Made by a program: the position numbers and the translations under genes. This document shows, one piece after another, positions 45,743 through 54,229 of a stretch of DNA of 64,000 nt. The notes below the pieces were generated by a model, which made no database searches, was not told the origin of the DNA, and was given only the letters and a program-made list of their open reading frames with translations. Every line of letters starts with the position of its first letter. The first letter of the stretch is position 1. Source of the DNA: Actinokineospora xionganensis (GTDB lineage Bacteria > Actinomycetota > Actinomycetes > Mycobacteriales > Pseudonocardiaceae); the NCBI RefSeq assembly GCF_014323725.1, contig NZ_JABVED010000013.1, positions 124,288 to 188,287 of the forward strand, read 5' to 3'.

Positions 45743-46282
45743 TCAGCAGCCGCCGCAGTTGTAGTACGTGACATCCCAGTGGTTGCTCTCGAGGTAGTAG
45801 ATGTTGCCCGAGCCGGAGCGCCACTTGTTGCCGCCGATGTAGCTGAAGTTGTTGCGGATGTAGTTGCCCACGCAGGTGTAGAGCGAGTAGTCGAGCTTGT
45901 AGCCGTTCCAGTGGCTGTAGGTGCCGCTGGCGTGGCCGGTCTCGGTGCCCCCGGTGATGTTGAGCGCGCAGCCGGACGCCCGCTTGAGCGTCTCCGCGCC
46001 CTGGACCGTGGTCAGGTTGATCTGCTCGAAGGACGTGCAGGTCGAGTTGTAGCGGTTGCTGCAGTTGCCGCTGGAGGACCAGGTGATGCCTGCGGCGCGG
46101 AACCGGGCGGCGGCCTCGCTGTGGGAGAGCTTGGTGACCAGCACGCTCATCGGCGTCGCCGCCGACGGGGTGAACACCCGGTCCCGCTCCTCCACGGCGG
46201 CGGAGGCCTGCCCGGTGGCGAATAAGGAGCCGAGGATGGCGACCGCGGCGACGATCGCGGCCTTGATCGGGGTGGTGCGCAT
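45743..46282 (-). CDS. Secreted M15-like peptidase (probable D-Ala-D-Ala-type cell-wall enzyme)
   Basis: 179 residues with a Sec signal peptide ending in QASA at about residue 28. The region YSHWNGYKLD (about 123-132) fits the HxxGxxxD half of the M15 zinc site, and ESNHWDVTYY (about 166-175) the second His. GGTETGHASG precedes it. Six cysteines suggest disulphides. Proteins with this ending are common in actinomycetes as exported proteins or as the tail of larger ones. Acts outside the cell on peptide stems; exact bond not known. ATG 46282 with AAAGGAC upstream. Confidence 0.7.
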   Translation of the reverse strand: MRTTPIKAAIVAAVAILGSLFATGQASAAVEERDRVFTPSAATPMSVLVTKLSHSEAAARFRAAGITWSSSGNCSNRYNSTCTSFEQINLTTVQGAETLKRASGCALNITGGTETGHASGTYSHWNGYKLDYSLYTCVGNYIRNNFSYIGGNKWRSGSGNIYYLESNHWDVTYYNCGGC

Positions 46283-46492
46283 GGAGTGTCCTTTCGGTGG
46301 GCAGCCCTCACCGACCCGGGGCGCTCCGGGTGTCGGAGGGTGTGCGGCAGCGGCGGGAACGCTTGTGCCCCAACGGACGCGGTGGGGACGACAGGGGAAC
46401 GTCCGGTGGCGCGGCTAGCAAGAACGAGCGTAACCGGCAGACATCCATCCACAGCTGCGACGACTGGAAGTTTCCCGAGCGTTCGTCACAAG

Positions 46493-47143
46493 TCAGGGGG
46501 TCGCGACGAACGCGTAGTGGGCGTGGACCGCTTCCTGGCCGGTGTAGTTCGGGCCCGCCGCCGCATCGGCGCCGAGGTAGGCGTACGGCAGTCGCACGTC
46601 GCGACCACCCCGCAACGAGACGCGTCGCCGCCTGCTGTCGTAGTCGAAACCGGCCGCGCGCAGGGCGCCGGTGAGCCGCCTCCCCCACGGTTGCCCGGAA
46701 GGGTCACGCACCGCCGCCGCGTCGAAATCGGCGACGAGCAGTCCGTCTTCGGCGAGCCAGGTCGCGGCCCTGGCCAGCAGACCGAGACGGTCGCCGACGT
46801 AATGCAGCCCGTGGACGCAGGTGATCAGGTCGAACCGGCCGTCGGTCTCCCAGTCGGAAAGCGAGGCCACCAGCAGGTCCACCCGCCCGGCCGAGGGTGC
46901 GAAGCAGTCCACCAGGTCGACCCCGACCAGCGGCACGTCGCCCACCAGCCCGGCGGCCTCGATCAGCGCGCGACCGCTGCCGCAGCACAGATCCAGCCAC
47001 CCTCCCGCGCCCGCCGACGCGACCGGGTCCACGCCGAGCTCACGGCGGTAGGAGTCCAGGCCACGCCCGCGGTTCATCGCGTTGTTGGCGACCACCGACG
47101 ACCGCGCGAGCGTCGCGTCGTCGACCAGGCCGTCAGAGCTCAA
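46493..47143 (-). CDS. Class I SAM-dependent methyltransferase
   Basis: About 216 residues if TTG 47143 is the start; upstream frame has no better codon, while ATG 47077 would cut conserved-looking sequence (VDDATLARSSVVANNAMNRG). WLDLCCGSGRALIEAA is motif I, VGVDLVD the acidic end of strand 2, and LITCVHGLHYVGD motif IV. It starts inside the last codons of the oxidoreductase gene, an 11-base overlap, and so belongs to the three-gene operon with the IS4-type protein. Substrate unknown. Confidence 0.8.
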   Translation of the reverse strand: MSSDGLVDDATLARSSVVANNAMNRGRGLDSYRRELGVDPVASAGAGGWLDLCCGSGRALIEAAGLVGDVPLVGVDLVDCFAPSAGRVDLLVASLSDWETDGRFDLITCVHGLHYVGDRLGLLARAATWLAEDGLLVADFDAAAVRDPSGQPWGRRLTGALRAAGFDYDSRRRRVSLRGGRDVRLPYAYLGADAAAGPNYTGQEAVHAHYAFVATP

Positions 47144-48185
47144 CGGGCACCCCGGTGGCCGCGGACCGCAGCGCCGCCTCAAGCGTGTCCACGACCACCA
47201 CCGACTCCGCGGGCGGCACCGGCGGCGGGCCGTCCCCGCGGACGCACGCGGAGACGGCCTGGTAGAACGCCAGGTAGTCGCCCTTCTCCGTGGGCACCTT
47301 CCGCACGCCGTCGTCGGTAAGGACTTCGCCCCACTGCGACTCCGGGTACTCGCCGAAGCCCGCGTCCGTGGGCAGCGTGCCCTCCACGGACGCCTTCTCC
47401 TGCGGGTCAAGTCCCCAGCCGCGGTATCCCGCGTCCGCACCCACCACGATGAACCGGGGCGCGACCGGCATGGTCACGCTGCTCATCCGCAGGTAGGAGC
47501 GCACGCCGTTCGCGTGGGTCAGCAGGACCGTGGCGTCCTGCGCGACGGGGGCCGCCGGGTTCGGCGACCGGGTCTCGGCATGGACCGACACCGGCTTGCC
47601 GAACAGCACGACCGCCTGGTCGACCAGGTGGCTACCCAGGTCGTAGAGAATGTCGGCGAGGTCGGCCGGGTCGGCGCTGACCTTCCACGATGTGCGCGCC
47701 TTGCGAGACGCGCGCTCGAACCGCGACTCGAAGCGGCCGATCTCGCCGAGGTCTCCGTCGGCGACCAACCGACGGACGGTGCGGAAGTCGCCGTCCCAGC
47801 GCCGGTTCTGGTACACCGTGAGCATCCGGCCCGCCCGCTCGGAACGCTCCACCAGGTCGCGGATCTCCGCGCCGGTCGCGGCCACCGGCTTGTCGACGAC
47901 CACCGCCATCCCCGCGTCCAGCGCGGCGCGCGCCTGCTCGACGTGGAACCGGTTGGGCGAGGCCACCACCACGACGTCGATATCCGACCGCCGCCACAGC
48001 TCGTCCACAGTGGACAACACAGTCGCGTCCGGATACCGCCTCCCGACTTCCGCGGCCCGCTCGGCCGAACCGGTCACCACCGCGCCGACGCTCAGTCCGT
48101 CGGCCGCCTCGACGAAGGGGGCATGGAAGGCGCGGCCAGCAAGGCCGTAACCGATGATCGCTACTCGGAGGTCGTCCACCCTCAC
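47133..48185 (-). CDS. Gfo/Idh/MocA-family oxidoreductase
   Basis: 350 residues. VAIIGYGLAGRAFHAPF at the N-terminus is the NAD(P) loop; VVVASPNRFHVEQA and VVDKPVA (with the conserved Lys-Pro) follow; the dimerisation half contains YDLGSHLVDQAV, where the Asp/His pair sits. Members oxidise or reduce sugars and inositols. Its GTG overlaps the stop of the IS4-type gene upstream and its stop overlaps the methyltransferase downstream. Confidence 0.92.
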   Translation of the reverse strand: MRVDDLRVAIIGYGLAGRAFHAPFVEAADGLSVGAVVTGSAERAAEVGRRYPDATVLSTVDELWRRSDIDVVVVASPNRFHVEQARAALDAGMAVVVDKPVAATGAEIRDLVERSERAGRMLTVYQNRRWDGDFRTVRRLVADGDLGEIGRFESRFERASRKARTSWKVSADPADLADILYDLGSHLVDQAVVLFGKPVSVHAETRSPNPAAPVAQDATVLLTHANGVRSYLRMSSVTMPVAPRFIVVGADAGYRGWGLDPQEKASVEGTLPTDAGFGEYPESQWGEVLTDDGVRKVPTEKGDYLAFYQAVSACVRGDGPPPVPPAESVVVVDTLEAALRSAATGVPVEL

Positions 48186-49216
48186 ATTCTTTCAGCCATC
48201 GCGTCCTTACCGTCCCACCGCCACGACTGGACCGCCTGGTAGACGCACAACATCGCCCAGAGCTCCTGCGCGACGCCGTGCGGGTCCTGCGACCGCAGTG
48301 CCACCGACTCGGTCTGCAGCGCGTCGAACACCGCCGCGAACCGCCAGCGCTCCCGGTGCAGCGCCGTCAACTCCGCCGCGGGCGCCCGCTCCGGGTCGAC
48401 CAGTGTGGTGACCAGTGCCGTGTCGCTCGACTGGATCACCCGCACCGCGATGGAGCGCGCCATGGGGTCGCGCTCCGGCAGCAGCCGCGAGAGGTACGAC
48501 TGGTCCGACAGCACCCGTAACCGGGGCAGGTCGACCGTCTCGCCCACCCGCCACAGCAGGTGCGCGCCCTGCTCCCCCGCCGACCGCCACACGTCGTATG
48601 CGGCCTCCGCGCGGTGCGCGACGACAAGCGTGTCCGGCGCGATCGTGCTGATGAGCCGGGCGTCGAGGTCGGCGTCCGAGCCGCCGACGGCGACGTCGAG
48701 CAGCGCGCCGTCGCCGTGCGCGGCGAGCGCCGCCATCCGCACCTCGGCGGTGTCGAACGCGGCGAGGTTGGCCGCCGTGTCCGGCACGTCGATCGTGCCG
48801 CCGTCGAGCGTGCAGACCCGCAGACCGCGCCACACGGCCGGGGTGTCGAGGTCGGCGACCGCCCGGCGCAGGAACAGCCTGCGCATCACTTCCGACCCTA
48901 ATCGCTTGCGCGCCTTGGTGATCGACCCGGTGCTCGGCTCCGCGCGCTTGCCCGTGGTGATCCCGGCCCACCGCATGCCCGTGGTGAGCCGGGTGAGGAC
49001 GGCGTCGTACCCGGAGCCGCCGAAGAGCCACATGGCGAGACTGAAATAGACCATGGTGCGCGCGGGCAGCGCTCTGGAGCGCTGCTCGCGCACCCCGGCC
49101 GCATCGATGGCGGCGTCGACCTCGTCCGGGGGAAACGCCTTGATCAGCATCCCGATGGCGATGCGGTCGGACAAACGGTCGCGCGAGGCTTTGGACGCGC
49201 GTGTTATCCCACCCAC
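48182..49216 (-). CDS. IS4-type transposase protein with ruined catalytic triad
   Basis: 344 residues, uninterrupted. The IS4 N-terminal domain is clear (RLSDRIAIGMLIKAFPPDEVD) and the DDE part aligns throughout: TLDGGTIDVPDT keeps the first Asp, but VAHRAEAA stands where ADRGFYS is usual (Asp to His), and ERWRFAAVFDAL where ERWEFE is usual (catalytic Glu to Ala). The section between is also shorter. No terminal inverted repeats or target duplication are apparent, and the stop overlaps the next gene (GTGA). A retired or domesticated protein is more likely than an active insertion sequence. GTG 49216 start, possibly leaderless. Confidence 0.85.
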   Translation of the reverse strand: MGGITRASKASRDRLSDRIAIGMLIKAFPPDEVDAAIDAAGVREQRSRALPARTMVYFSLAMWLFGGSGYDAVLTRLTTGMRWAGITTGKRAEPSTGSITKARKRLGSEVMRRLFLRRAVADLDTPAVWRGLRVCTLDGGTIDVPDTAANLAAFDTAEVRMAALAAHGDGALLDVAVGGSDADLDARLISTIAPDTLVVAHRAEAAYDVWRSAGEQGAHLLWRVGETVDLPRLRVLSDQSYLSRLLPERDPMARSIAVRVIQSSDTALVTTLVDPERAPAAELTALHRERWRFAAVFDALQTESVALRSQDPHGVAQELWAMLCVYQAVQSWRWDGKDAMAERM

Positions 49217-49456
49217 TTATAGGACCTTTCACCCGATGTACGTCTAAGGAAGTACCCTATCCGACCCGATGTGTCGGAGATTGCGGCGCCATGAATAGCA
49301 CTGATCGACCCGTCGGCGCGATACCCCCCGGCTGGAAAAGCAAATTCGGATCGGCCTAAGCTGAAGATTCGTCCGGCCGTCGAGCGCGGCGCGGACACGG
49401 TTTCCGGCGCACCCATTCGAGCGGAAACCGCTCCGTCGGAGAAGGAGTGTTCATTC

Positions 49457-49846
49457 ATGTTCCGCAAGATGCTCATCGGTGCATTCGGCATCTCCGTCGC
49501 GGTGGTCTGTGCCCCCGCGGCGAGCGCGCACCACGTGCTTCCCCAATCCGCCGCCCTCGTCCTCACCGTGACGGGGGCGGATTCGCCTGCCGTGACCGGC
49601 ACGCTGCAGTGCGGCCCCGCAGGCGGCAAGCACCGCAAACCCGCGGCGGCCTGCCGCGAGTTGTCGCTGGTCGACGGCGACTTCGACAAGCTCAACGTCG
49701 ACCCGGACCGGGCCTGCACGCTGCAGTACGACCCCGTCCACGTCACGGCCACCGGGCATTGGAAGGGCAAGAAGGTCGACTTCGCCACGAGCTACGGCAA
49801 CCCGTGCCAGTTCGCGGTGACGACCGGACCGGTGTTCGCCGTCTGA
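49457..49846 (+). CDS. Subtilisin-inhibitor-like (SSI family) secreted protein
   Basis: 129 residues; signal peptide ends in ASA at about residue 24. Four cysteines in the SSI spacing: LQCGPAGGK, AACREL, RACTLQYDPV and NPCQF. The reactive loop CTLQYDPV matches CPMVYDPV of streptomyces subtilisin inhibitor, putting Leu at P1 and Gln at P1'. Inhibitors with Leu or Met at P1 act on subtilisin- and chymotrypsin-like proteases. ATG with GGAGAAGGAG upstream. Ends with two strong hairpins. Confidence 0.9.
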   Translation: MFRKMLIGAFGISVAVVCAPAASAHHVLPQSAALVLTVTGADSPAVTGTLQCGPAGGKHRKPAAACRELSLVDGDFDKLNVDPDRACTLQYDPVHVTATGHWKGKKVDFATSYGNPCQFAVTTGPVFAV

Positions 49847-49860
49847 CTCGCGGAGATCGT

Positions 49861-49890
49861 TCCGATCGGGCTGTGCCGTGCCCGATCGGA
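49861..49890 (+). terminator. First hairpin after the SSI gene
   Basis: TCCGATCGGGC (49861-49871) and its perfect complement (49880-49890) with an 8-base loop, 15 bases past the stop. Confidence 0.75.
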
Positions 49891-49895
49891 TGGTG

Positions 49896-49928
49896 ACAGA
49901 CCGGTGGGCCACGCCCGCCGGTCTGTTT
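49896..49928 (+). terminator. Second hairpin after the SSI gene, with T-run
   Basis: ACAGACCGGTGGGC (49896-49909) pairs with GCCCGCCGGTCTGT (49913-49926), one wobble, loop of three, followed by TTT. This is the better Rho-independent terminator of the two. Confidence 0.75.
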
Positions 49929-50086
49929 GCGTTCGGGGACGACCACATCGTTACTCCGTTGACGCATAGTCACCCATTCACCGCATTGATACCACCGGAT
50001 CGAACGAATGCGGAGAATCGCGTTACTGATTGTGGCATCAAAAGGACGTGATCAACGCCACGTCCACGTCCATATTTCGGCGACTG

Positions 50087-50181
50087 GTTGACGAGTCAAC
50101 TTGCGTCTGGGTGACGCCAACAGTGAATCCGGGTGCATATATCCGCATGCGAGGGAAGACGAACGTTGTTCAACCGAACAA
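50087..50181. promoter_or_regulatory. AT-richer leader with two short palindromes upstream of nos
   Basis: Within the 350-base, less GC-rich gap before the nitric oxide synthase, GTTGAC-GA-GTCAAC (50087-50100) and TTGTTC-AACC-GAACAA (50166-50181) are small inverted repeats of regulator-binding size. Which protein binds is unknown; they are the only operator-like marks I see there. Confidence 0.35.
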
Positions 50182-50281
50182 ACGGCGCAGATTTCACTCG
50201 ACCGGCCGTGCGTCCTCCGGGTGACGTCCAAACGAGTGAGAGGTGGAGTCAGGGCGTCGAGTACGAGGTAGTTTCTCGCGA

Positions 50282-51556
50282 GTGACTGGTGAGATCTGGG
50301 CGTTACCTAGCGGGAACGACACGACGAAGCCACCGGAGCCAAGCCGTGGCCTCGCCGATCTCGACCAGGCCGAGGAGTTCCTCGAGCTCTTCCACGCGGA
50401 GAACCCCGCCGCCGGTCCGCTGTCCGAGCGGGTCCGCTGGGTCCGCGCGGAGTTCGAACTGACCGGCACGTACCGGCACACCAGCGCGGAGCTGGAGTTC
50501 GGCGCTCGGGTCGCCTGGCGCAACAGCGCCCGCTGCATCGGCAGGCTCTACTGGCGAAGCATGCGGGTCCGCGATCTCCGGGCGGTGCGCGCGCCCGCGG
50601 AGGTCGCCGAGCAGTGCGTCGAGCACCTGCGGATGGCCACCAACGGCGGCAAGGTCCGGCCGCTGATCACGATCTTCGCGCCGGACGCGCCGGACGCGCC
50701 CGCGCCGAGGATCTGGAACGAGCAGCTGATCCGCTACGCCGGTCACCGGCGGCCCGACGGCACCGTCCTGGGCGACCCACGCTACGTCGGTTTCACCGCC
50801 GCCGTGCGAGACCTGGGCTGGGCGCCCGAGGGCGCGCCCGGCGCGTTCGACGTGCTGCCGCTTGTCGTCTCCGGACGCGACGAGGGCACGGTCGTGCACC
50901 CGCTGCCGCGCGACGCGGTCCAGGAGGTCGAGCTGCGGCACCCGGATCACCCGTGGTTCGCCGAGCTGGGCCTGCGGTGGCACGCGGTGCCCGCGATCAG
51001 CTCGATGCGTCTGTCGATCGGGGGCGTGGACTACCCGGCCGCGCCGTTCAACGGCTGGTACATGGGCACCGAGATCGGCGCGCGCAACCTCGCCGACCAC
51101 GACCGGTTCGACTTGCTGCCCACCGTCGCGGAGCGGCTCGGGCTCGACACCAGCCGGGAGGCGTCGCTGTGGCGTGACCGCTCCCTCGTCGAGGTCAACG
51201 TCGCGGTGCTGCACTCGTTCGCCGAGGCCGGCGTGGCGATCACCGACCACCACACGGAGTCCGCGCGGTTCCTCACCCACGTGGAGCGCGAGGAGAAGGC
51301 GGGGCGCACCTGCCCGGCCGACTGGAGCTGGATCGTGCCGCCGATGTCCGGCGGGATCACCCCGGTCTTCCATCGGTACTACGACACGGAGTCCCTGCGC
51401 CCGGAGTTCGTGGCCGACGAGTCGGCCACACGGACCGCGTTGAGCGGGGTGCCGCCGCGGTTCCCCGAGTCGACCGATGGGCCGATCCCGTGGTCCTACC
51501 TGCACACCCCGCTCCCGCGGCGCGAGCATCAGGTGAACGGCACCCAGGCGCTCTGA
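50282..51556 (+). CDS. nos: Nitric oxide synthase oxygenase
   Basis: 424 residues from GTG 50282. Cys85 in WRNSARCIGRLYW is the proximal heme ligand, and Glu264 in NGWYMGTEIGARNL holds the guanidinium of L-arginine. DHHTESARF and PADWSWIVPPMSGG (pterin and dimer region) follow. There is no reductase domain, as in other bacterial enzymes, so a generic flavodoxin/reductase donates electrons. It makes NO and citrulline from arginine. The C-terminus is about 50 residues longer than the Bacillus enzymes. It stands alone with a long leader, and overlaps the convergent beta-propeller gene by 28 bases. Confidence 0.95.
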   Translation: MTGEIWALPSGNDTTKPPEPSRGLADLDQAEEFLELFHAENPAAGPLSERVRWVRAEFELTGTYRHTSAELEFGARVAWRNSARCIGRLYWRSMRVRDLRAVRAPAEVAEQCVEHLRMATNGGKVRPLITIFAPDAPDAPAPRIWNEQLIRYAGHRRPDGTVLGDPRYVGFTAAVRDLGWAPEGAPGAFDVLPLVVSGRDEGTVVHPLPRDAVQEVELRHPDHPWFAELGLRWHAVPAISSMRLSIGGVDYPAAPFNGWYMGTEIGARNLADHDRFDLLPTVAERLGLDTSREASLWRDRSLVEVNVAVLHSFAEAGVAITDHHTESARFLTHVEREEKAGRTCPADWSWIVPPMSGGITPVFHRYYDTESLRPEFVADESATRTALSGVPPRFPESTDGPIPWSYLHTPLPRREHQVNGTQAL

Positions 51557-53454
51557 GTCAAGGTGTCGAGGTCGCTGGCGAGCATCCCGCTGCCGGACAC
51601 GGTCCACAGCATGCCGCCGACCACCAGCGACCGGCGGATCTGCACGTCGCCGTACTGGGTTCCGAGCGGGTGGGTGAGCCGCCCCGCCTCGGTCAGCGAA
51701 TCACCCTGCAGGCGCAGGACGACGGCCGCCGACCGATGGGTGGGTCCGGCTTCGTTCAACGGAAGCACGACGAGTCCTTTAGCCGCCCAATAGAGGAAGG
51801 CGTGCGGCTCGAACTCGACCTCGGACGTCGCCCCGGCCACGTGGAAACCGGTGACTTTGCGCGCCTGGGCGGACTTCGTGTCGAACAATGACACCTGCGT
51901 TCCGGTGGCACGGCCCTGTTCGGTCGCCTCTTGGCCTACACCGAGCAGCCGTCCGTCGCCGACCGGATGGAGGTATGCCGAGTACCCGGTGATCTTCAGC
52001 TCGCCGGTGGTCCTCGGCTTCGTCGGGTCGGACAGGTCGACGGTGTAGAGCGGGTCGGTGCGGCGGAAGGTCACCACATAGCCGGTGTCGCCGATGAACC
52101 GCACCGAGTGGATGCGCTCGGTCTTGCCCAGCCCGTCGAGCCTGCCGATCTCGGCGAGTTCGGCGCCGCGCCTGGTCAGCACGACGACGGAACTGGAGGA
52201 TTCCTTGCTCTGGTCGCAGCAGCCGGGGTCGTCCATGGTCGTGGCGATCCGCAGGTTCCCGCGGTGTTCGGACAGCGAGTACTGGTTGAGCAGGGTGCCG
52301 CGAACCATCCCGGAGGCCTGGTAGACGGGCTTGCCGGGCTTGGCGATGTCGAACTGGTGCACGGTGGTCGTCGACGCCTGCGGGAGGCCGGGCATGGGCT
52401 TGCCGCGGCCGTCGGCGGGCAGGATACCCGCGTGCGACTGGCGGTCGTCGGCGACGTAGAGGCTGTTCGCGGTGCCGTAGACGGTGTCGCCGTCGGCGGC
52501 GAGGCCCACACCGTCACCGATGCCGAGACTTCCGAGCATGTCGAAACTGAGCACCGACAGTGTGGAGGTGCCGGTGTAGTCCCCGGGCCTGCTCAGCGCG
52601 GTGCAGTCGTAGAGCGGCCCTTCGGCGGGGGTGCCGGGGCTGTGCCGCGGGATCCAGTCATCGATCTTGGACTTCTCGATGACCTCCTTGTTGCGCCGGG
52701 TCGCCTCGGCCTCGTCGATTCCCTGCGTGGGCATGACGAACGGCAGCCGGGGCTGCGAGCGCACGACAACCCGGGCCACGGAGCCGACCTGGCGCGCGTC
52801 GATGTACGAGCCGTCGACGGTCAGCGAACCCGTGATCCGGGCGCCGCCCGCGAGGTCGACCTGCACGAGGGTGAGCCGCCCGCCATGCATGGTCGGATGC
52901 GGGCTGTCGTAGGCGATGGCGTCGTTGGGGTAGGCCGTGACCAGCGCGCGGTCGCCGTCGAGCAGCATCGCCGATGGCTGGCCGTCGGGGATCTTCAGCG
53001 TGGCGGTGACCGTCTTGGTGGCCGCGTCCACCACGCGCAGCGTGCCGTCGACGATGCTGACGATCCGCTTGCCGTCGGTCTTGACCAGGTCCGGCTCGTC
53101 GGCGGCGGACTCGTGGTTGTTGGTCCCGGAGTACTCCCCCGGCGCCGCCGCGTCCTTCTGCTGCGCCGAGCCTTCCGCCGGTGCGGCGCCCCGCTCCATC
53201 AGCATCGGCGACTCGAAGCCGTACGGCCCGACCTTCTTCACCCCGGCGGCCTTCAGCTCGGCCAGTGCCTTGTCGCACGAGTCGAACGCCACCAGACGCA
53301 CGGCCGAGGCCTCGACGACCCCCGGTCGGTGGGCCTTGTCGGCGGTCTTCTGCCCGCCCACCCAGTACGCGGCGCCAATGACGCCCGCTCCCGCCACGGC
53401 GATGGCCACCGTGGCGACGCCGATCCGGGGAAGTCTCCGTAAGTCGCTGCTCAT
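51529..53454 (-). CDS. Secreted or membrane-anchored beta-propeller-domain protein
   Basis: 641 residues. A single N-terminal hydrophobic helix (IGVATVAIAVAGAGVIGAAYWVGG) acts as signal anchor. Then SAADEPDLVKTDGKRIVSIVDGTLRVVD begins the family's propeller domain, which continues with GLGKTERIHSVRFIGDTGYVVTFRRTDPLYTVDLSDPTKP and other strands; DEPDLVKTDG is diagnostic of this beta-propeller group. DPGCCDQSKE supplies a Cys pair. The function is unknown in the whole family; a surface-binding role is likely. Monocistronic. Confidence 0.85.
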   Translation of the reverse strand: MSSDLRRLPRIGVATVAIAVAGAGVIGAAYWVGGQKTADKAHRPGVVEASAVRLVAFDSCDKALAELKAAGVKKVGPYGFESPMLMERGAAPAEGSAQQKDAAAPGEYSGTNNHESAADEPDLVKTDGKRIVSIVDGTLRVVDAATKTVTATLKIPDGQPSAMLLDGDRALVTAYPNDAIAYDSPHPTMHGGRLTLVQVDLAGGARITGSLTVDGSYIDARQVGSVARVVVRSQPRLPFVMPTQGIDEAEATRRNKEVIEKSKIDDWIPRHSPGTPAEGPLYDCTALSRPGDYTGTSTLSVLSFDMLGSLGIGDGVGLAADGDTVYGTANSLYVADDRQSHAGILPADGRGKPMPGLPQASTTTVHQFDIAKPGKPVYQASGMVRGTLLNQYSLSEHRGNLRIATTMDDPGCCDQSKESSSSVVVLTRRGAELAEIGRLDGLGKTERIHSVRFIGDTGYVVTFRRTDPLYTVDLSDPTKPRTTGELKITGYSAYLHPVGDGRLLGVGQEATEQGRATGTQVSLFDTKSAQARKVTGFHVAGATSEVEFEPHAFLYWAAKGLVVLPLNEAGPTHRSAAVVLRLQGDSLTEAGRLTHPLGTQYGDVQIRRSLVVGGMLWTVSGSGMLASDLDTLTQSAWVPFT

Positions 53455-53618
53455 GTGCCAAGGACGAAGCGGTGGGGCAACGAGGTTGCATGGAAGCCGG
53501 ACAACTGTCAGTGTTTGACCTTGAGCGGAAAGTGGCGATCTACGTTACTTTCTCCCGGAATCCGGTGAACTCCCCCACAAATGCGCACGAACCCGCACAT
53601 TCGGGATACTCTAGGCGC

Positions 53619-54203
53619 ATGACTGTCGCGTTGGAGACCGTACTCGCCAAGGCAGGCCTGCGCATCGGCCCGGCGGAGTTCGCCGAGATGATCGAGGAAG
53701 CCACCCGTCGGCTCTCCCCGGCCACGCCGGACCCAGCCGACTACTTCTCCGCCGAGCAGCGGGACACCCTCACCGAGGTCGGACTCGACCTGACCCCACG
53801 CCGTCCCGACGAGGTCGACTCGCGGGCGCGCGCGGTGGCCGCCCAGACAGTCCTGCGCGATTCCGCGCTGACCGTCGGCGACGCGGCCCAAGCCGTGGGC
53901 GTCGACACCAGTCGCATCCGCCACCGGCTCTCCGCGGGCAGGCTCGCGGGCTGGAAGGACCGCGGCGGCTGGCGGCTGCCCGCCTGGCAGTTCGCCGCCT
54001 CCGGCGTCCTGCCCGGCCTCGACGTCGTGCTGCGCTCAGTCCCCTCGGACCAGCCGCCGCTCGTGGTGGCCGCGTTCATGACCACCCCCCAGCCCGACCT
54101 GCGGATCAACGACGAGCCCGCGACGCCGCGGCAGTGGCTGCTCGCCGGTGGCGACCCCACCCGGGTCGCGGCCCTGGCCTCGATGCTCGGCACACCGGCC
54201 TGA
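53619..54203 (+). CDS. Antitoxin of a RES-type toxin-antitoxin pair (MbcA/Xre-like)
   Basis: 194 residues from ATG 53619. The middle has a helix-turn-helix: SALTVGDAAQAVGVDTSRIRHRLSAGRLAG (about 96-125), followed by WKDRGGWRLPAWQF, a DNA-binding wing. The C-terminus TPRQWLLAGGDPTRVAALA (about 171-189) is the toxin-binding domain shared by MbcA/ParS antitoxins. It lies 26 bases before the RES gene. It should both neutralise the toxin and repress the pair. Confidence 0.82.
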   Translation: MTVALETVLAKAGLRIGPAEFAEMIEEATRRLSPATPDPADYFSAEQRDTLTEVGLDLTPRRPDEVDSRARAVAAQTVLRDSALTVGDAAQAVGVDTSRIRHRLSAGRLAGWKDRGGWRLPAWQFAASGVLPGLDVVLRSVPSDQPPLVVAAFMTTPQPDLRINDEPATPRQWLLAGGDPTRVAALASMLGTPA

Positions 54204-54229
54204 CCCTGCGAAGACTGGACCAACGCACG

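Noticed and set aside
48150-49300. Active insertion sequence around the IS4-type gene
   Set aside because: The catalytic residues are altered, no terminal inverted repeats or duplicated target are seen, and the gene is coupled to its downstream neighbour.
44434-51556. P450 and nitric oxide synthase as a nitration pair like that of thaxtomin synthesis
   Set aside because: They are almost 5 kb apart with unrelated operons between them, and the P450 motifs resemble lipid-type hydroxylases.
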